This document shows positions 8,618 to 16,098 of a stretch of 64,000 nucleotides of DNA, in pieces. How positions within the stretch are numbered: position 1 is the stretch's first letter; each line of letters starts with the position of its first letter. Source of the DNA: Bradyrhizobium sp. 195 (lineage in GTDB: Bacteria > Pseudomonadota > Alphaproteobacteria > Rhizobiales > Xanthobacteraceae); assembly GCF_023101665.1 (NCBI RefSeq), contig NZ_CP082161.1, positions 5,704,001 through 5,768,000 on the forward strand, written 5' to 3'. The notes under the pieces were generated by a model. It ran no database searches, was not told the origin of the DNA, and saw nothing but the letters and a program-made list of their open reading frames with translations. Position numbers and translations under genes: made by a program.

Positions 8618-9016
8618 ATGATCGACGCATCCACCTTCCTGCGCCGCGCCCTGCTCGCCGACGCCATCTTCAGCGGCGTCGCCGCGCTCGGCTTCACCTT
8701 CGGCGCGAGCGCGTTCGCTGCGCTGTTTAACTTGCCTGAGGCGCTGCTGCGCGAGACCGGCCTGTTCCTGATCGCCTATACCGCGCTGGTCGGCTGGCTC
8801 GCTTCGCGCGCCGCGGTGCCGAAGCCGCTCGTGCTCCTCGTTATCGTCGGCAACGCCGCTTGGACGGTCGGCAGCATCGCGCTGCTGCTGTCTGGCGCAG
8901 TGTCGCCGAACCTCGCCGGCGAGCTGATGGTCGTGGCGCAGGCCATCGCGACCGGCGTGTTCGCCGAGCTGCAATATGTGGGATTGAGGAGGAGCGGAAG
9001 TGCGCTGGCGGCGTGA
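8618..9016 (+). CDS. four-helix integral membrane protein of unknown function
   Basis: 132 residues; the ATG at 8618 has AAGGAG 7 bases upstream. Four hydrophobic stretches are visible (about residues 12-35, 45-62, 70-92 and 100-122). No catalytic motif is seen. The gene is probably co-transcribed with the small gene before it and divergent from the MmyB-type regulator. Confidence 0.7.
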   Translation: MIDASTFLRRALLADAIFSGVAALGFTFGASAFAALFNLPEALLRETGLFLIAYTALVGWLASRAAVPKPLVLLVIVGNAAWTVGSIALLLSGAVSPNLAGELMVVAQAIATGVFAELQYVGLRRSGSALAA

Positions 9017-9030
9017 AGCCGCATTACTTG

Positions 9031-9135
9031 CTGTCGTCGCCCGGCTTGGCCGGGTGACCCAGTATTCCGAGGCGGCAGTGATACAATCGAGAGGCCGCGG
9101 CGTACTGGATGCCCCGCCTGCGCGGGGCATGACAC
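9031..9135 (-). repeat. dispersed intergenic repeat, type 2 (copy 1)
   Basis: On the minus strand it begins TGTCATGCCCC, contains GGGGCATCCAGTACGCCGCG and GGAATACTGG, and ends in GACGACAGC. A second copy with the same landmarks is at 54289-54413 on the plus strand. Both lie just after stop codons. Confidence 0.7.
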
Positions 9136-9147
9136 CGCGGCTAGCAA

Positions 9148-9714
9148 CTATGCCCGCGCGCGGCCGTTGGCCTTGCCAACGACGTGGCCGTTGAGCTTCT
9201 TCTTTTTGGCGGCGTTGTTTTTGGCAGCCTTGGCGCCCGCCTTCTTGGCCTTGCGCGCCTTCACCTTGGCGGCTTCCGCCCGCGCCTCGGCGCGCAGCTT
9301 CTTGCGCTTGTTCTCGCAGGACGGGCACTTGCAGCCGATCGGCTTCAGATAGGCTTTGAAATAGTCGGTGCCGTAGTCGTAGTTGATCTCGTCGCCGGGC
9401 TCGATGTTCCTGATGGCGCGGATGAAGACCTTGCGCTCGCGCGGGCGAACGTCGGACTCCGCATTGGGCCGGCAGGAATGATTGATGTAGCGGGCGACAT
9501 TCTTGCGCACCGAGCCGTCGATGGTCCAGCGGCCGTTGAGCTCGAACAGGTACTTGTTCTCGATGTCGTCCTGCTCGGGGATCCGCGAGTCCAGGATCGG
9601 TCCGAAATAACGGATGATCCGGGTGCCCTTCTTGATTGGCTTGGTGGCGAAGAGGCCGAGCCCGGTTTTGGAACGGCCGACGCGATAGGATTTGCTGGAA
9701 GCGATGGCTGGCAT
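9148..9714 (-). CDS. SET-domain lysine methyltransferase-like protein with basic tail
   Basis: 188 residues from the ATG at 9714; a TTG two codons earlier is also possible. Residues about 5-130 form a SET domain: SKTGLGLFATKPIKKGTRII at the start, then the SAM/active-site motif NHSCRPNAE, and GDEINYDYG with the catalytic Tyr. A post-SET zinc motif CKCPSC follows. The last 50 residues are Lys/Ala-rich (KARKAKKAGAKAAKNNAAKK), like the tail of histone H1. SET proteins methylate protein lysines; the bacterial substrate is unknown. A histone-H1-like gene lies 0.5 kb away. Confidence 0.85.
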   Translation of the reverse strand: MPAIASSKSYRVGRSKTGLGLFATKPIKKGTRIIRYFGPILDSRIPEQDDIENKYLFELNGRWTIDGSVRKNVARYINHSCRPNAESDVRPRERKVFIRAIRNIEPGDEINYDYGTDYFKAYLKPIGCKCPSCENKRKKLRAEARAEAAKVKARKAKKAGAKAAKNNAAKKKKLNGHVVGKANGRARA

Positions 9715-9875
9715 GATCAAGAGAAATGAGGACGCGAACGAGGCACGATGCCTCAGGCGAAGCCGCTCTTCTAGAACGATTCCGCGCCGCTGTCAGGTAT
9801 ATCCCGGCCCTGTTTGAACCTTGCCCACAATGAAGACGTCTGATGGTACGGAGTTCCCGCACCATCAAAGCCCTC

Positions 9876-10175
9876 ATGATGAACCACATCACCCGCATTG
9901 GCCTCGCTGCCTTGATGAGTTGCATCGGCCTGAACAGCGCCGACGCCCAATCCGTGGGCAGCACCTACACCTCCAAGGCCATGCTGGTCGTGACCCGGCT
10001 GCCGCCCGGCCCGGTCTGCCACGTTGCCTATGTCGATGCGGTCGCCAACCCCGCCGCCAATGAGTTGGCGCGCAAGGCCGCCGACGATTTCGCCCGCGGC
10101 TTCACGTGCGGCAAGGACGAGGTGAAGATCATCGGCGCAGGCGGCCGCGCGGTCGAGCTGGCGACGATGCGCTAG
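9876..10175 (+). CDS. small secreted hypothetical protein
   Basis: 99 residues from the ATG at 9876; the ATG at 9879 is equally possible. A signal peptide (MNHITRIGLAALMSCIGLNSADA) is followed by a compact domain with two Cys residues (PPGPVCHVAYVDA and ARGFTCGKDEV) and EVKIIGAGGRAVELATMR at the end. No known function. Its 3' end overlaps the convergent H1-like gene by 4 bases. Confidence 0.6.
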   Translation: MMNHITRIGLAALMSCIGLNSADAQSVGSTYTSKAMLVVTRLPPGPVCHVAYVDAVANPAANELARKAADDFARGFTCGKDEVKIIGAGGRAVELATMR

Positions 10176-10801
10176 CCTCTCGCCTTGGCCCGTCGATAGT
10201 GCGCCAGCAACCGCTCTCCCTTCGCGGCGATGCGCCGTGCCGCCGCCACCGTTTTCGGAACCGGCTCGCCCCAGGCATGCGCTGACAATGCGTGGCGGGT
10301 CGGCTGCCCCTTGGCATCGACCAGCGGCGGCAGCTTCGCGCGGCCAAAGAAGCGCACGGCCCAACTTCCCTTCCGCCGCATCTCCTGCGGCGTCATCTCC
10401 GATTCTTTCTTGGTGACGCCAGGCCGTAAGTGAGCGCCCTGCTTGCGCGCGAACGCCTTGCGGCCCGCCGCGGTCAGGCCGCCACGGGAATCCTTCTCGC
10501 GCGCCACTGCGCTGCGCTTGCGGGAGGACTTGGCCGTCTTCTTCGCGCTGCGCTTGCGGCTCTTCTTTGCAGATGTCTTCGACTCTGCTTTTGACGCCTT
10601 CGACTTTGAGCTCCTCTTCTTGGAAGACTTCTTCTTCGCTGCCACGCGCATGTTGTCCACGAGATTGGGATAGCGGCGGCCGGCGCGGCGAGCGCGCGCT
10701 TTCGCCGCCGATTTCTGCGCGGGACTGAGATGCTTGGAGGCCTTGCCGGCCCGTTTGCGAGGATTCGAGCGTTTCCAGGGAGCGCGTGCTGTTCTTGCCA
10801 T
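10172..10801 (-). CDS. histone-H1-like lysine-rich protein with conserved C-terminal domain
   Basis: 209 residues. The N-terminal 110 residues are extremely basic, with repeated KKS/AKK/KRS units (e.g. AAKKKSSKKRSSKSKASKAE), resembling histone H1 tails and bacterial nucleoid proteins. The C-terminal 95 residues are structured, with GLTAAGRKAFARKQGAHLRPGV and RRKGSWAVRFFGR, which I associate with the DUF6321 group. DNA binding is likely from composition; the role is unknown. Its proximity to a SET methyltransferase is notable. Confidence 0.7.
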   Translation of the reverse strand: MARTARAPWKRSNPRKRAGKASKHLSPAQKSAAKARARRAGRRYPNLVDNMRVAAKKKSSKKRSSKSKASKAESKTSAKKSRKRSAKKTAKSSRKRSAVAREKDSRGGLTAAGRKAFARKQGAHLRPGVTKKESEMTPQEMRRKGSWAVRFFGRAKLPPLVDAKGQPTRHALSAHAWGEPVPKTVAAARRIAAKGERLLAHYRRAKARG

Positions 10802-10849
10802 GCGGCGTCAACGCCTGATCGCGGCAAGGGTTGCGTTCGTTGCTGGCGA

Positions 10850-11587
10850 TCAGGGGCCGGGCAGCTTCGCCGTGATGGGCGCCGTCAGCATCGCCTCGAG
10901 CAGGCGTTCGGCGGTCGTGCCCTCGGGCAGACGGCCCAAAATGTCCTCGAGCCGTCCGTCGAGCAGCAGCATGGTGAAGCCGTGCACCATCGACCAGGCG
11001 TGCGCGATCGCCGCGCCCTGGTTCAGCGTCAGCGCATCTTCGCTGATCTGCTCCTGCCGCATCGCGCCGATGGCATTCGCAAGTCCGGCGAAGGAAGTTT
11101 CGGCGGCCTCGTGCAGCGAGGGTCTCGAATAATCGAGCCGCTCGGTGCGGAACATGATGCCGTACATGCCGGGATGAGCCTGCGCATAGGCGACATAGGC
11201 TTTCGGCCGCGCCAGTGCGCATTCGAGCGGCGTGGTGGCGGCGTCCGAGGACGAGGACATCGCGGCGTTGAACTGACGGAAACCGACAGCCGCGAGTTCG
11301 CTGAGGAGCCCGGTGAGGTCACCGAAATGATGGGTCGGCGCGGCATGCGAGACACCCGCCTCGCGCGCCACCGCGCGCAAGGTGAGACCGGAGAGTCCAT
11401 CGCGTTCCAGCACCCGTTCGGCGGCCTGGAGCAGCGCCTCGCGCAAGGCGCCATGATGATAGGGCGTCTCGGGCTTGGCGCTCGGCGGACGACGCGCGGT
11501 CCGCGTCGGCGCGCCCGCTGACGAGGATGCCTTTCGCGGCGTACGCGCGCGGCGCGCGGTTTCAGTCCTGGGTTCACTCTTGCTCAT
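10850..11587 (-). CDS. TetR-family regulator
   Basis: 245 residues from the ATG at 11587. A basic, disordered N-terminus of about 45 residues precedes the TetR HTH (GLSGLTLRAVAREAGVSHAA then THHFGDLTGLLSELA, about residues 65-110). The C-terminal part (MYGIMFRTERLDYS) fits the TetR WHG-type ligand domain. The gene is divergent from the carotenoid oxygenase. Palindromes with arms ATCTTTAC/GTAAAGAT occur in the shared promoter and again at 13.4 kb, and one overlaps this gene's own promoter, so autoregulation is likely. Confidence 0.85.
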   Translation of the reverse strand: MSKSEPRTETARRARTPRKASSSAGAPTRTARRPPSAKPETPYHHGALREALLQAAERVLERDGLSGLTLRAVAREAGVSHAAPTHHFGDLTGLLSELAAVGFRQFNAAMSSSSDAATTPLECALARPKAYVAYAQAHPGMYGIMFRTERLDYSRPSLHEAAETSFAGLANAIGAMRQEQISEDALTLNQGAAIAHAWSMVHGFTMLLLDGRLEDILGRLPEGTTAERLLEAMLTAPITAKLPGP

Positions 11588-11594
11588 GAGACAA

Positions 11595-11623
11595 GCTATA
11601 GGACGCAATATTGACAGTGTAAA
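11595..11623 (-). promoter_or_regulatory. promoter of the TetR gene
   Basis: On the minus strand, TTTACA (11623-11618), a 17-base spacer and TATAGC (11600-11595), placed 8 bases before the ATG region. The -35 box lies inside the imperfect operator at 11608-11626. Confidence 0.5.
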
Positions 11624-11626
11624 GAT
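11608..11626. promoter_or_regulatory. TetR operator O1 (imperfect)
   Basis: ATATTGAC-AGT-GTAAAGAT: the right arm is identical to the perfect operator arm and the left arm matches 6 of 8. Its centre is 53 bases from the centre of O2, about five helical turns. Confidence 0.55.
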
Positions 11627-11631
11627 TTCGC

Positions 11632-11660
11632 TTGACCAATGCGGCCATCGGCGCTAGGTG
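11632..11660 (+). promoter_or_regulatory. promoter of the carotenoid oxygenase
   Basis: TTGACC (11632-11637), a 17-base spacer and TAGGTG (11655-11660), directly followed by operator O2. The same arrangement recurs at 13408-13436. Confidence 0.6.
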
Positions 11661-11679
11661 ATCTTTACGATGTAAAGAT
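11661..11679. promoter_or_regulatory. TetR operator O2 (perfect palindrome)
   Basis: ATCTTTAC-GAT-GTAAAGAT, 8-base arms with no mismatch, located just after the -10 box where bound repressor would block transcription. Confidence 0.65.
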
Positions 11680-11693
11680 ACGGAGGATATGCC

Positions 11694-13089
11694 GTGCAGC
11701 ACGACTCCAGCACTGAGCGCCGCAACAATATCGCACCGATCCCGTTCGAAGCGGACGCGCCTTTCCTGAAGATCATCGGCGAATTGCCGCGCGAGCTGAA
11801 CGGCACGCTCTATCGCAACGGCCCCAATCCGCAGTTCTCGTCGCCCGGCGCGCATTGGTTCGTCGGTGACGGCATGCTGCACGCGTTCCAGCTCGACAAC
11901 GGGCGCGCCAGCTATCGCAACCGCTGGGTCCGCACGCCGAAATGGCTGGCCGAGCACGATGCCGGCCGCGCCCTGTTCGCCGGCTTCGGCCGCAAGTTGC
12001 CGGATGCGCCGGCTGATCTCACCGATGGCGGCGTCGCCAACACCAACATCATCTTCCATGCCGGCAAGCTGCTCGCGCTCGAGGAAGCGCATCTGCCGAC
12101 CGAGATCGAGCCGGGCACGCTCGCAACGCGCGGCTATCACAACTACCAGAGCCGCGTCGCCGGCAGCTTTACGGCACATCCGAAGATCGACCCCGTGACC
12201 GGTGAGCTGGTGTTCTTCGGCTACAACGCGGCAGGTCCGCTGACGCCTGCCCTCTCCTACGGCTCGATCGATGCCTCCGGCAAGGCGAGGCGCTTCGAGC
12301 GGTTCGAGGCGCCCTATGCCAGCATGGTGCACGACTTCATCGTCACCGCGAACCACGTGCTGTTTCCGATCCTCCCCATTACCGGCAGCATGGAGCGCGC
12401 AATGAGCGGACGGCCGCCCTATGCCTGGGAGCCGGACAAGGGCGCCTATGTCGGCGTGATGAAGCGCAACGGCACGGCCAAGGAGATCGTCTGGTTTCGC
12501 AGCGAGGCCTGCTACGTCTTCCACGTCATGAATGCGTGGGAGGACGACAACCGCATCATCGCCGACGTCATGCAATTCGAGGAAGCGCCGCTGTTTCCGC
12601 ATCCCGACGGCCGGCCGACCGATCCGGAGAAGTCGCGCGCCCGGCACTGCCGCTGGACCTTCGACCTCTCAGGCAATACCGACCGCTTCCAGCAGACTTA
12701 CCTCGACGATCTCACCGGCGAATTCCCGCGCATCGACGATCGCCGCGCCGGGCTGAAAAACCGTCACGGCTGGTACGCCTGCGCCAATCCGCGGCTGCCG
12801 ATGTTCGGCGCGCTGTCCGACGTCGTTCATGTCGACGGCAACGGCCGGCGGCTCGGCCATTATCTGCTGCCCGCCGGCGACACCATCTCCGAACCGGTGT
12901 TCGTCGAGCGATCGAAGGATGCGACTGAGGGCGATGGCTGGCTGCTGGCGGTGGTCTGGCGCGCGGGAGAACCGCAGCGACCTCGCCGTGTTCAACGCCA
13001 CCGATATCGAGGCGGGCCCCGTCGCGCTGGTGCAGCTCGGCCACCGCGTGCCCGACGGTTTTCACGGCAATTGGGTGGGCGCGGTTTAG
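11694..13089 (+). pseudogene. carotenoid oxygenase (RPE65/CCD family), frameshifted near the 3' end
   Basis: Starts at a GTG at 11694 with CGGAGG 7 bases upstream. The first 425 or so residues are a standard carotenoid cleavage oxygenase: FVGDGMLHAFQLDNG, and three iron-ligand His positions (FTAHPKIDP, MVHDFIVTANH, FHVMNAWEDDN). Near 12960-12972, in a GCGCGCGGG tract, the frame shifts. The native ending, RSDLAVFNATDIEAGPVALV then PDGFHGNWVGAV with the fourth His ligand, continues in another frame to a TAG at 13087-13089. In the original frame the ORF runs to 13103 with an unrelated Arg-rich tail. Loss of two bases from a GC repeat, or a sequencing error, would explain this. As written, the enzyme lacks one iron ligand. 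It is under the adjacent TetR's operators. Confidence 0.85.
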
Positions 13090-13134
13090 CGCGCCCGCAA
13101 TGACAGCGCAGATGCGTCACCAAAGAGATATCTC

Positions 13135-13398
13135 ATGCACATGCCCTCGATCACTGTGAATTTTCTCGCTGTCCTCACCGTCGCTTGCGTCGCGCTCACG
13201 CTTCAGATGATCCGGCAGCGGCGGAGCAGCCACGTCATCTTCAACGGCGGCATCCTGCTCGCCGCCGGCCTTCTCATCGCCGCCGCGCTGCCGATCCTGT
13301 CGCGCCTGTCCTGGGTGGAATTGGCCGACGAGGCGTCCGACCAAGCCGTTGCAGCACTTCATTTTTTGGAGGTCGCTTACGTTATTTTGACACTGTAA
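13135..13398 (+). CDS. small two-helix membrane protein
   Basis: 87 residues from an ATG at 13135; the ATG at 13141 is also possible. Two hydrophobic segments (about residues 7-23 and 38-58) flank QMIRQRRSSHVIFNGG. The last codons lie inside operator O1 of the next promoter. It follows the carotenoid oxygenase and may be part of its transcript. Family unknown and ribosome site weak, hence modest confidence. Confidence 0.45.
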   Translation: MHMPSITVNFLAVLTVACVALTLQMIRQRRSSHVIFNGGILLAAGLLIAAALPILSRLSWVELADEASDQAVAALHFLEVAYVILTL

Positions 13399-13402
13399 AG
13401 AT
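13384..13402. promoter_or_regulatory. second TetR-regulon operator O1 (imperfect)
   Basis: ATTTTGAC-ACT-GTAAAGAT, right arm perfect, left arm 6 of 8. It lies in a 27-base stretch (13387-13413) that repeats 11611-11637 with one mismatch. Confidence 0.55.
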
Positions 13403-13407
13403 TTCGC

Positions 13408-13436
13408 TTGACCCGGGATACCGCCTGAATTATTGA
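13408..13436 (+). promoter_or_regulatory. promoter of the IspZ/YciB-like membrane operon
   Basis: TTGACC (13408-13413), a 17-base spacer and TATTGA (13431-13436). It is a near-copy of the carotenoid oxygenase promoter and the -10 merges into the downstream operator. Confidence 0.6.
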
Positions 13437-13455
13437 TCTTTACATCGTAAAGATC
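13435..13455. promoter_or_regulatory. second TetR-regulon operator O2 (perfect palindrome)
   Basis: Arms GATCTTTAC and GTAAAGATC around ATC, 9 bases each with no mismatch. Its centre is 52 bases from the upstream O1, matching the 53-base spacing at the other promoter. Confidence 0.65.
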
Positions 13456-13474
13456 GGCCTGACCGAGGTGGGCA

Positions 13475-14050
13475 ATGGCGATTTTCCTGATCCTCGCGCC
13501 CTACGGCGCTTACACCTTCCTGATGCTGGTGACGTCGGCCACGGTCAGTATGTTCGTGGCCTCCACGATCTGCCTCGGCACCGTCGCATTCGATGTGGCG
13601 TGCGGCCGTTCGGTGAAGACCCTGGCCGCGGGCTCGGCCGTCGTGTTCGCCGCAATCGGCCTCTACCTCGCGCTGCTCGATCCGACGCTGGGAGCGCTCG
13701 GCGTCAAGCTGTCCGTCGATCTCGGCATCTTCGCCATCTCGCTCGGCTCGATGCTGGTCCGCCGTCCCTTCACGTTGCAATATGCGCTTGAAGCGGTGCC
13801 GGCCGAGACCGCAGCGATGCCGGGCTTTCTCCACGCCAATTACGTCATCACCGGCGCCTGGACCGCGGCCACGCTCCTGATGGCGGCCGCCAATGTCGTG
13901 CTGCTCTATGTCCCGGGCTTGCCGCTCTGGTCGAGCCTTGCGGTCGCCTTCGCCGCGCGCAACAGCGCGATTTACTTCACAAAGTGGTATCCCGAATATC
14001 GTCAGATCAAGTACGGTACGCCCGCCCGCACATTGCCCAACGTTCGCTGA
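13475..14050 (+). CDS. integral membrane protein
   Basis: 191 residues; the ATG at 13475 follows GAGGTGGGCA. About five hydrophobic segments are seen over residues 5-170, and the C-terminus ends KWYPEYRQIKYGTPARTLP. The gene is first in an operon with the IspZ/YciB-like gene 12 bases downstream. Family not recognised with certainty; the arrangement suggests the two membrane proteins work together. Probably repressed by the TetR protein at 10850-11587, judging by the operator. Confidence 0.65.
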   Translation: MAIFLILAPYGAYTFLMLVTSATVSMFVASTICLGTVAFDVACGRSVKTLAAGSAVVFAAIGLYLALLDPTLGALGVKLSVDLGIFAISLGSMLVRRPFTLQYALEAVPAETAAMPGFLHANYVITGAWTAATLLMAAANVVLLYVPGLPLWSSLAVAFAARNSAIYFTKWYPEYRQIKYGTPARTLPNVR

Positions 14051-14062
14051 ACAGGATTGACG

Positions 14063-14617
14063 ATGAAGGACGTATTCGCCCGCCTCGCCTCCGATCTCTT
14101 CTCCGCCATCGTCTTCCTGGTCGTCTATCTCGTCACCGACAACGTCATCCTGGCAACATCGGTGGCGGTCGCCGGCGCGATCGCTCAGGTGATCTATGCC
14201 CGCGTCAAGGGGCAGCAACTCAACTACATGACCTATGCGAGCCTCGCGCTCGTCGTTGGACTCGGCGCGATCACACTGCTGACCCATGATCCCCGCTTCA
14301 TGATGGCAAAGCCTTCGATCGCGCATTTCGCGATCGGCGCGATCATGCTCAAGCGCGGCTGGATGCTGCGCTATATGCCGCCGATCGTCGTCGAGACCGT
14401 TCCGGAATACGTGACGGCTGCGGGCTATGCCTGGGCGGTGCTGATGTTCGTGATCGGCGCCGGCATGATCGTGGTCGCCTCCACCGGCGATCTGAAGCTG
14501 TGGGCGTTCTACCTCACGGTGGTCGCAGGGGGCGCCAAGATCCTCGCCTTTGCCGTGCAATACGTCGTTCTCAGGCTCATCGTCACCAGCCGCAGGCGCG
14601 CCGCCGCCCGCGCCTAA
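14063..14617 (+). CDS. IspZ/YciB-like inner membrane protein
   Basis: 184 residues from the ATG at 14063, 6 bases after AGGA; a TTG at 14057 is an alternative start. The layout of five hydrophobic helices with a central KPSIAHFAIGAIMLKRGWMLRYMPP resembles the YciB/IspZ (septation protein A) family, which has a similar KPTI-type loop. Those proteins act in cell-envelope synthesis or septation. The assignment rests on pattern only. It is co-transcribed with the upstream membrane protein and TetR-controlled by inference. Confidence 0.65.
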   Translation: MKDVFARLASDLFSAIVFLVVYLVTDNVILATSVAVAGAIAQVIYARVKGQQLNYMTYASLALVVGLGAITLLTHDPRFMMAKPSIAHFAIGAIMLKRGWMLRYMPPIVVETVPEYVTAAGYAWAVLMFVIGAGMIVVASTGDLKLWAFYLTVVAGGAKILAFAVQYVVLRLIVTSRRRAAARA

Positions 14618-14722
14618 ATGCCCTATCGGAGGGTTAGGCAGGAGCTACGAGTTGGGCTATAGGCTCGCTCGGGACTGATCGCGGATCGTCGCGGTCCGCC
14701 GGGATTCGTTCGGGAGACGGGA

Positions 14723-15019
14723 ATGGCCGTAGACGGCAACTGGAATCTGACCATGACGACGCCGATGGGCGAGCGCCAGGCGACGCTGAGCCTCAAGGCC
14801 GCCGACGGCACGCTGACGGGTACGCAAGGCGCGGAAGGTAATACCGCCGAGATCTTCGACGGCACCGTCTCTGGCGACAACGTCTCGTGGAAGGTCTCGA
14901 TCACCAACCCGATGCCGCTCACGCTCGAATTCGCCGGCACCGTCTCCGGCGACAGCATCAGCGGCGAGATGGGCATCGGCCCGATGGGCAGCTTCCCGTT
15001 CACGGGCGCCCGCGCGTAA
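14723..15019 (+). CDS. conserved hypothetical beta-rich protein
   Basis: 98 residues from the ATG at 14723 (GGGAGACGGGA upstream). No signal peptide. The sequence is a series of short beta strands with repeated GTVSGDNVSWKVSI and GTVSGDSISGEMGIG units, a small internal duplication. Proteins of this pattern are common in Hyphomicrobiales; the function is unknown. The next gene starts 9 bases after its stop. Confidence 0.65.
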   Translation: MAVDGNWNLTMTTPMGERQATLSLKAADGTLTGTQGAEGNTAEIFDGTVSGDNVSWKVSITNPMPLTLEFAGTVSGDSISGEMGIGPMGSFPFTGARA

Positions 15020-15028
15020 GGCCGCACA

Positions 15029-15949
15029 GTGCGCGTGCTCCGTCTCATCGCGGCGACGATGCTGTGCGTCGCGACACAAGCGGCACGCGCGGATGACACC
15101 GACCCCGCGTGGCGCGCAAGCGCGCTCGCGCTGGTGCCGGCGGGTTACGTGGCCGGCACCGCCTATCGCACCGAAGGTGCGACCGGCTATCTTGCCGTCT
15201 ATCCCGAGACATCGAACGATCAGAAAACACCGGCCAGCGTGTTCGCCGCGCGTCAGAGCCTCGTGGTCACGCTGACACCGGATGCGACACGCGCGATTTC
15301 AGCCGAGTTGAAGCCGCGCGCCGAGCCGGCCCCTGACGACGACGACACTGATTTCGCAAAGCTGCACGCCGATCTCGCGGCAAAGCACAAAACCCTGCCC
15401 GAGGGCACCGAGCCCTGCGCTCTCGGCGCCTGGTCGATCGACAAGGATCCCAGCGGCCTCAACGTGCGCGCCGAGCCGTCGGTGAAAGGGCGCGTGCTCG
15501 GCACGCTGCCGCCACCCTATCAGCTGAAACTCGGCGGCGCCGAGAACACGCCCGAGGGCGGCTGGCTCACCGAATTCCGTATCATCGGCTTCAAGAGCGG
15601 CTGGTTTCTGATCGAAGGCGCGAAGCCGCCGGGCAAGGACTACGAGGACGACAAGAAATATCCACGTAGCGCGCCAAAACCCTATGCCGGGCGCGGCTGG
15701 GTCGCGGCCAACAAGGTCGGCGCCAGCTTTGCCAACGGCTACACGCGCGCCGGCGGACTTTTCCAGGCGCCCTTCGTCGACGCCAAATGGATGCCCGCCC
15801 AGCGCGAACTCGGCGGCCCGATCGACGGCGACGGCGGCCCGAAGCGCCTTCTCGCCTGCAGCGGATATTGGGGCCTCGTCGAGAGCCATGACGGCGTCCG
15901 CGGCTGGTGGCGCTCGCTGTGCTCCAACCAGGTCACGAATTGCAGCTAG
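15029..15949 (+). CDS. secreted bacterial SH3-domain protein
   Basis: 306 residues from a GTG at 15029. The signal peptide is MRVLRLIAATMLCVATQAARA. Residues about 130-230 contain an SH3b-type domain: DPSGLNVRAEPSVKGRVLGTLP is the typical first strand, and GWFLIEGAKPPG and GRGWVAANKVG follow. The C-terminus has two Cys (LLACSGYWGL, WRSLCSNQVTNCS). Periplasmic SH3b domains usually bind cell-wall peptides; that is the family role, not shown here. Confidence 0.7.
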   Translation: MRVLRLIAATMLCVATQAARADDTDPAWRASALALVPAGYVAGTAYRTEGATGYLAVYPETSNDQKTPASVFAARQSLVVTLTPDATRAISAELKPRAEPAPDDDDTDFAKLHADLAAKHKTLPEGTEPCALGAWSIDKDPSGLNVRAEPSVKGRVLGTLPPPYQLKLGGAENTPEGGWLTEFRIIGFKSGWFLIEGAKPPGKDYEDDKKYPRSAPKPYAGRGWVAANKVGASFANGYTRAGGLFQAPFVDAKWMPAQRELGGPIDGDGGPKRLLACSGYWGLVESHDGVRGWWRSLCSNQVTNCS

Positions 15950-15959
15950 TGAAATAAAG

Positions 15960-16092
15960 CGATCACGCCCCGCTCTCGTGTCCCGGACGCGACGCGGCAC
16001 GCAGTGACGCGGCGCAGAGCCGGGACCCATGCCGCTACGATGGACCCCGGATCAGCAGCGCAGCATTTCATGCTGCGCAGCATCCGGGGAAC
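15960..16092. repeat. probable dispersed palindromic repeat, type 3
   Basis: The spacer between the SH3 gene and fumarase is made of short complementary blocks (GTCCCGGACGCGACGCGGCA, CAGCGCAGCAT / ATGCTGCGCAG, CATCCGGGG). This composition is typical of multi-copy extragenic elements in Bradyrhizobium, but only one copy is in the window. Confidence 0.4.
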
Positions 16093-16098
16093 GTCGCC

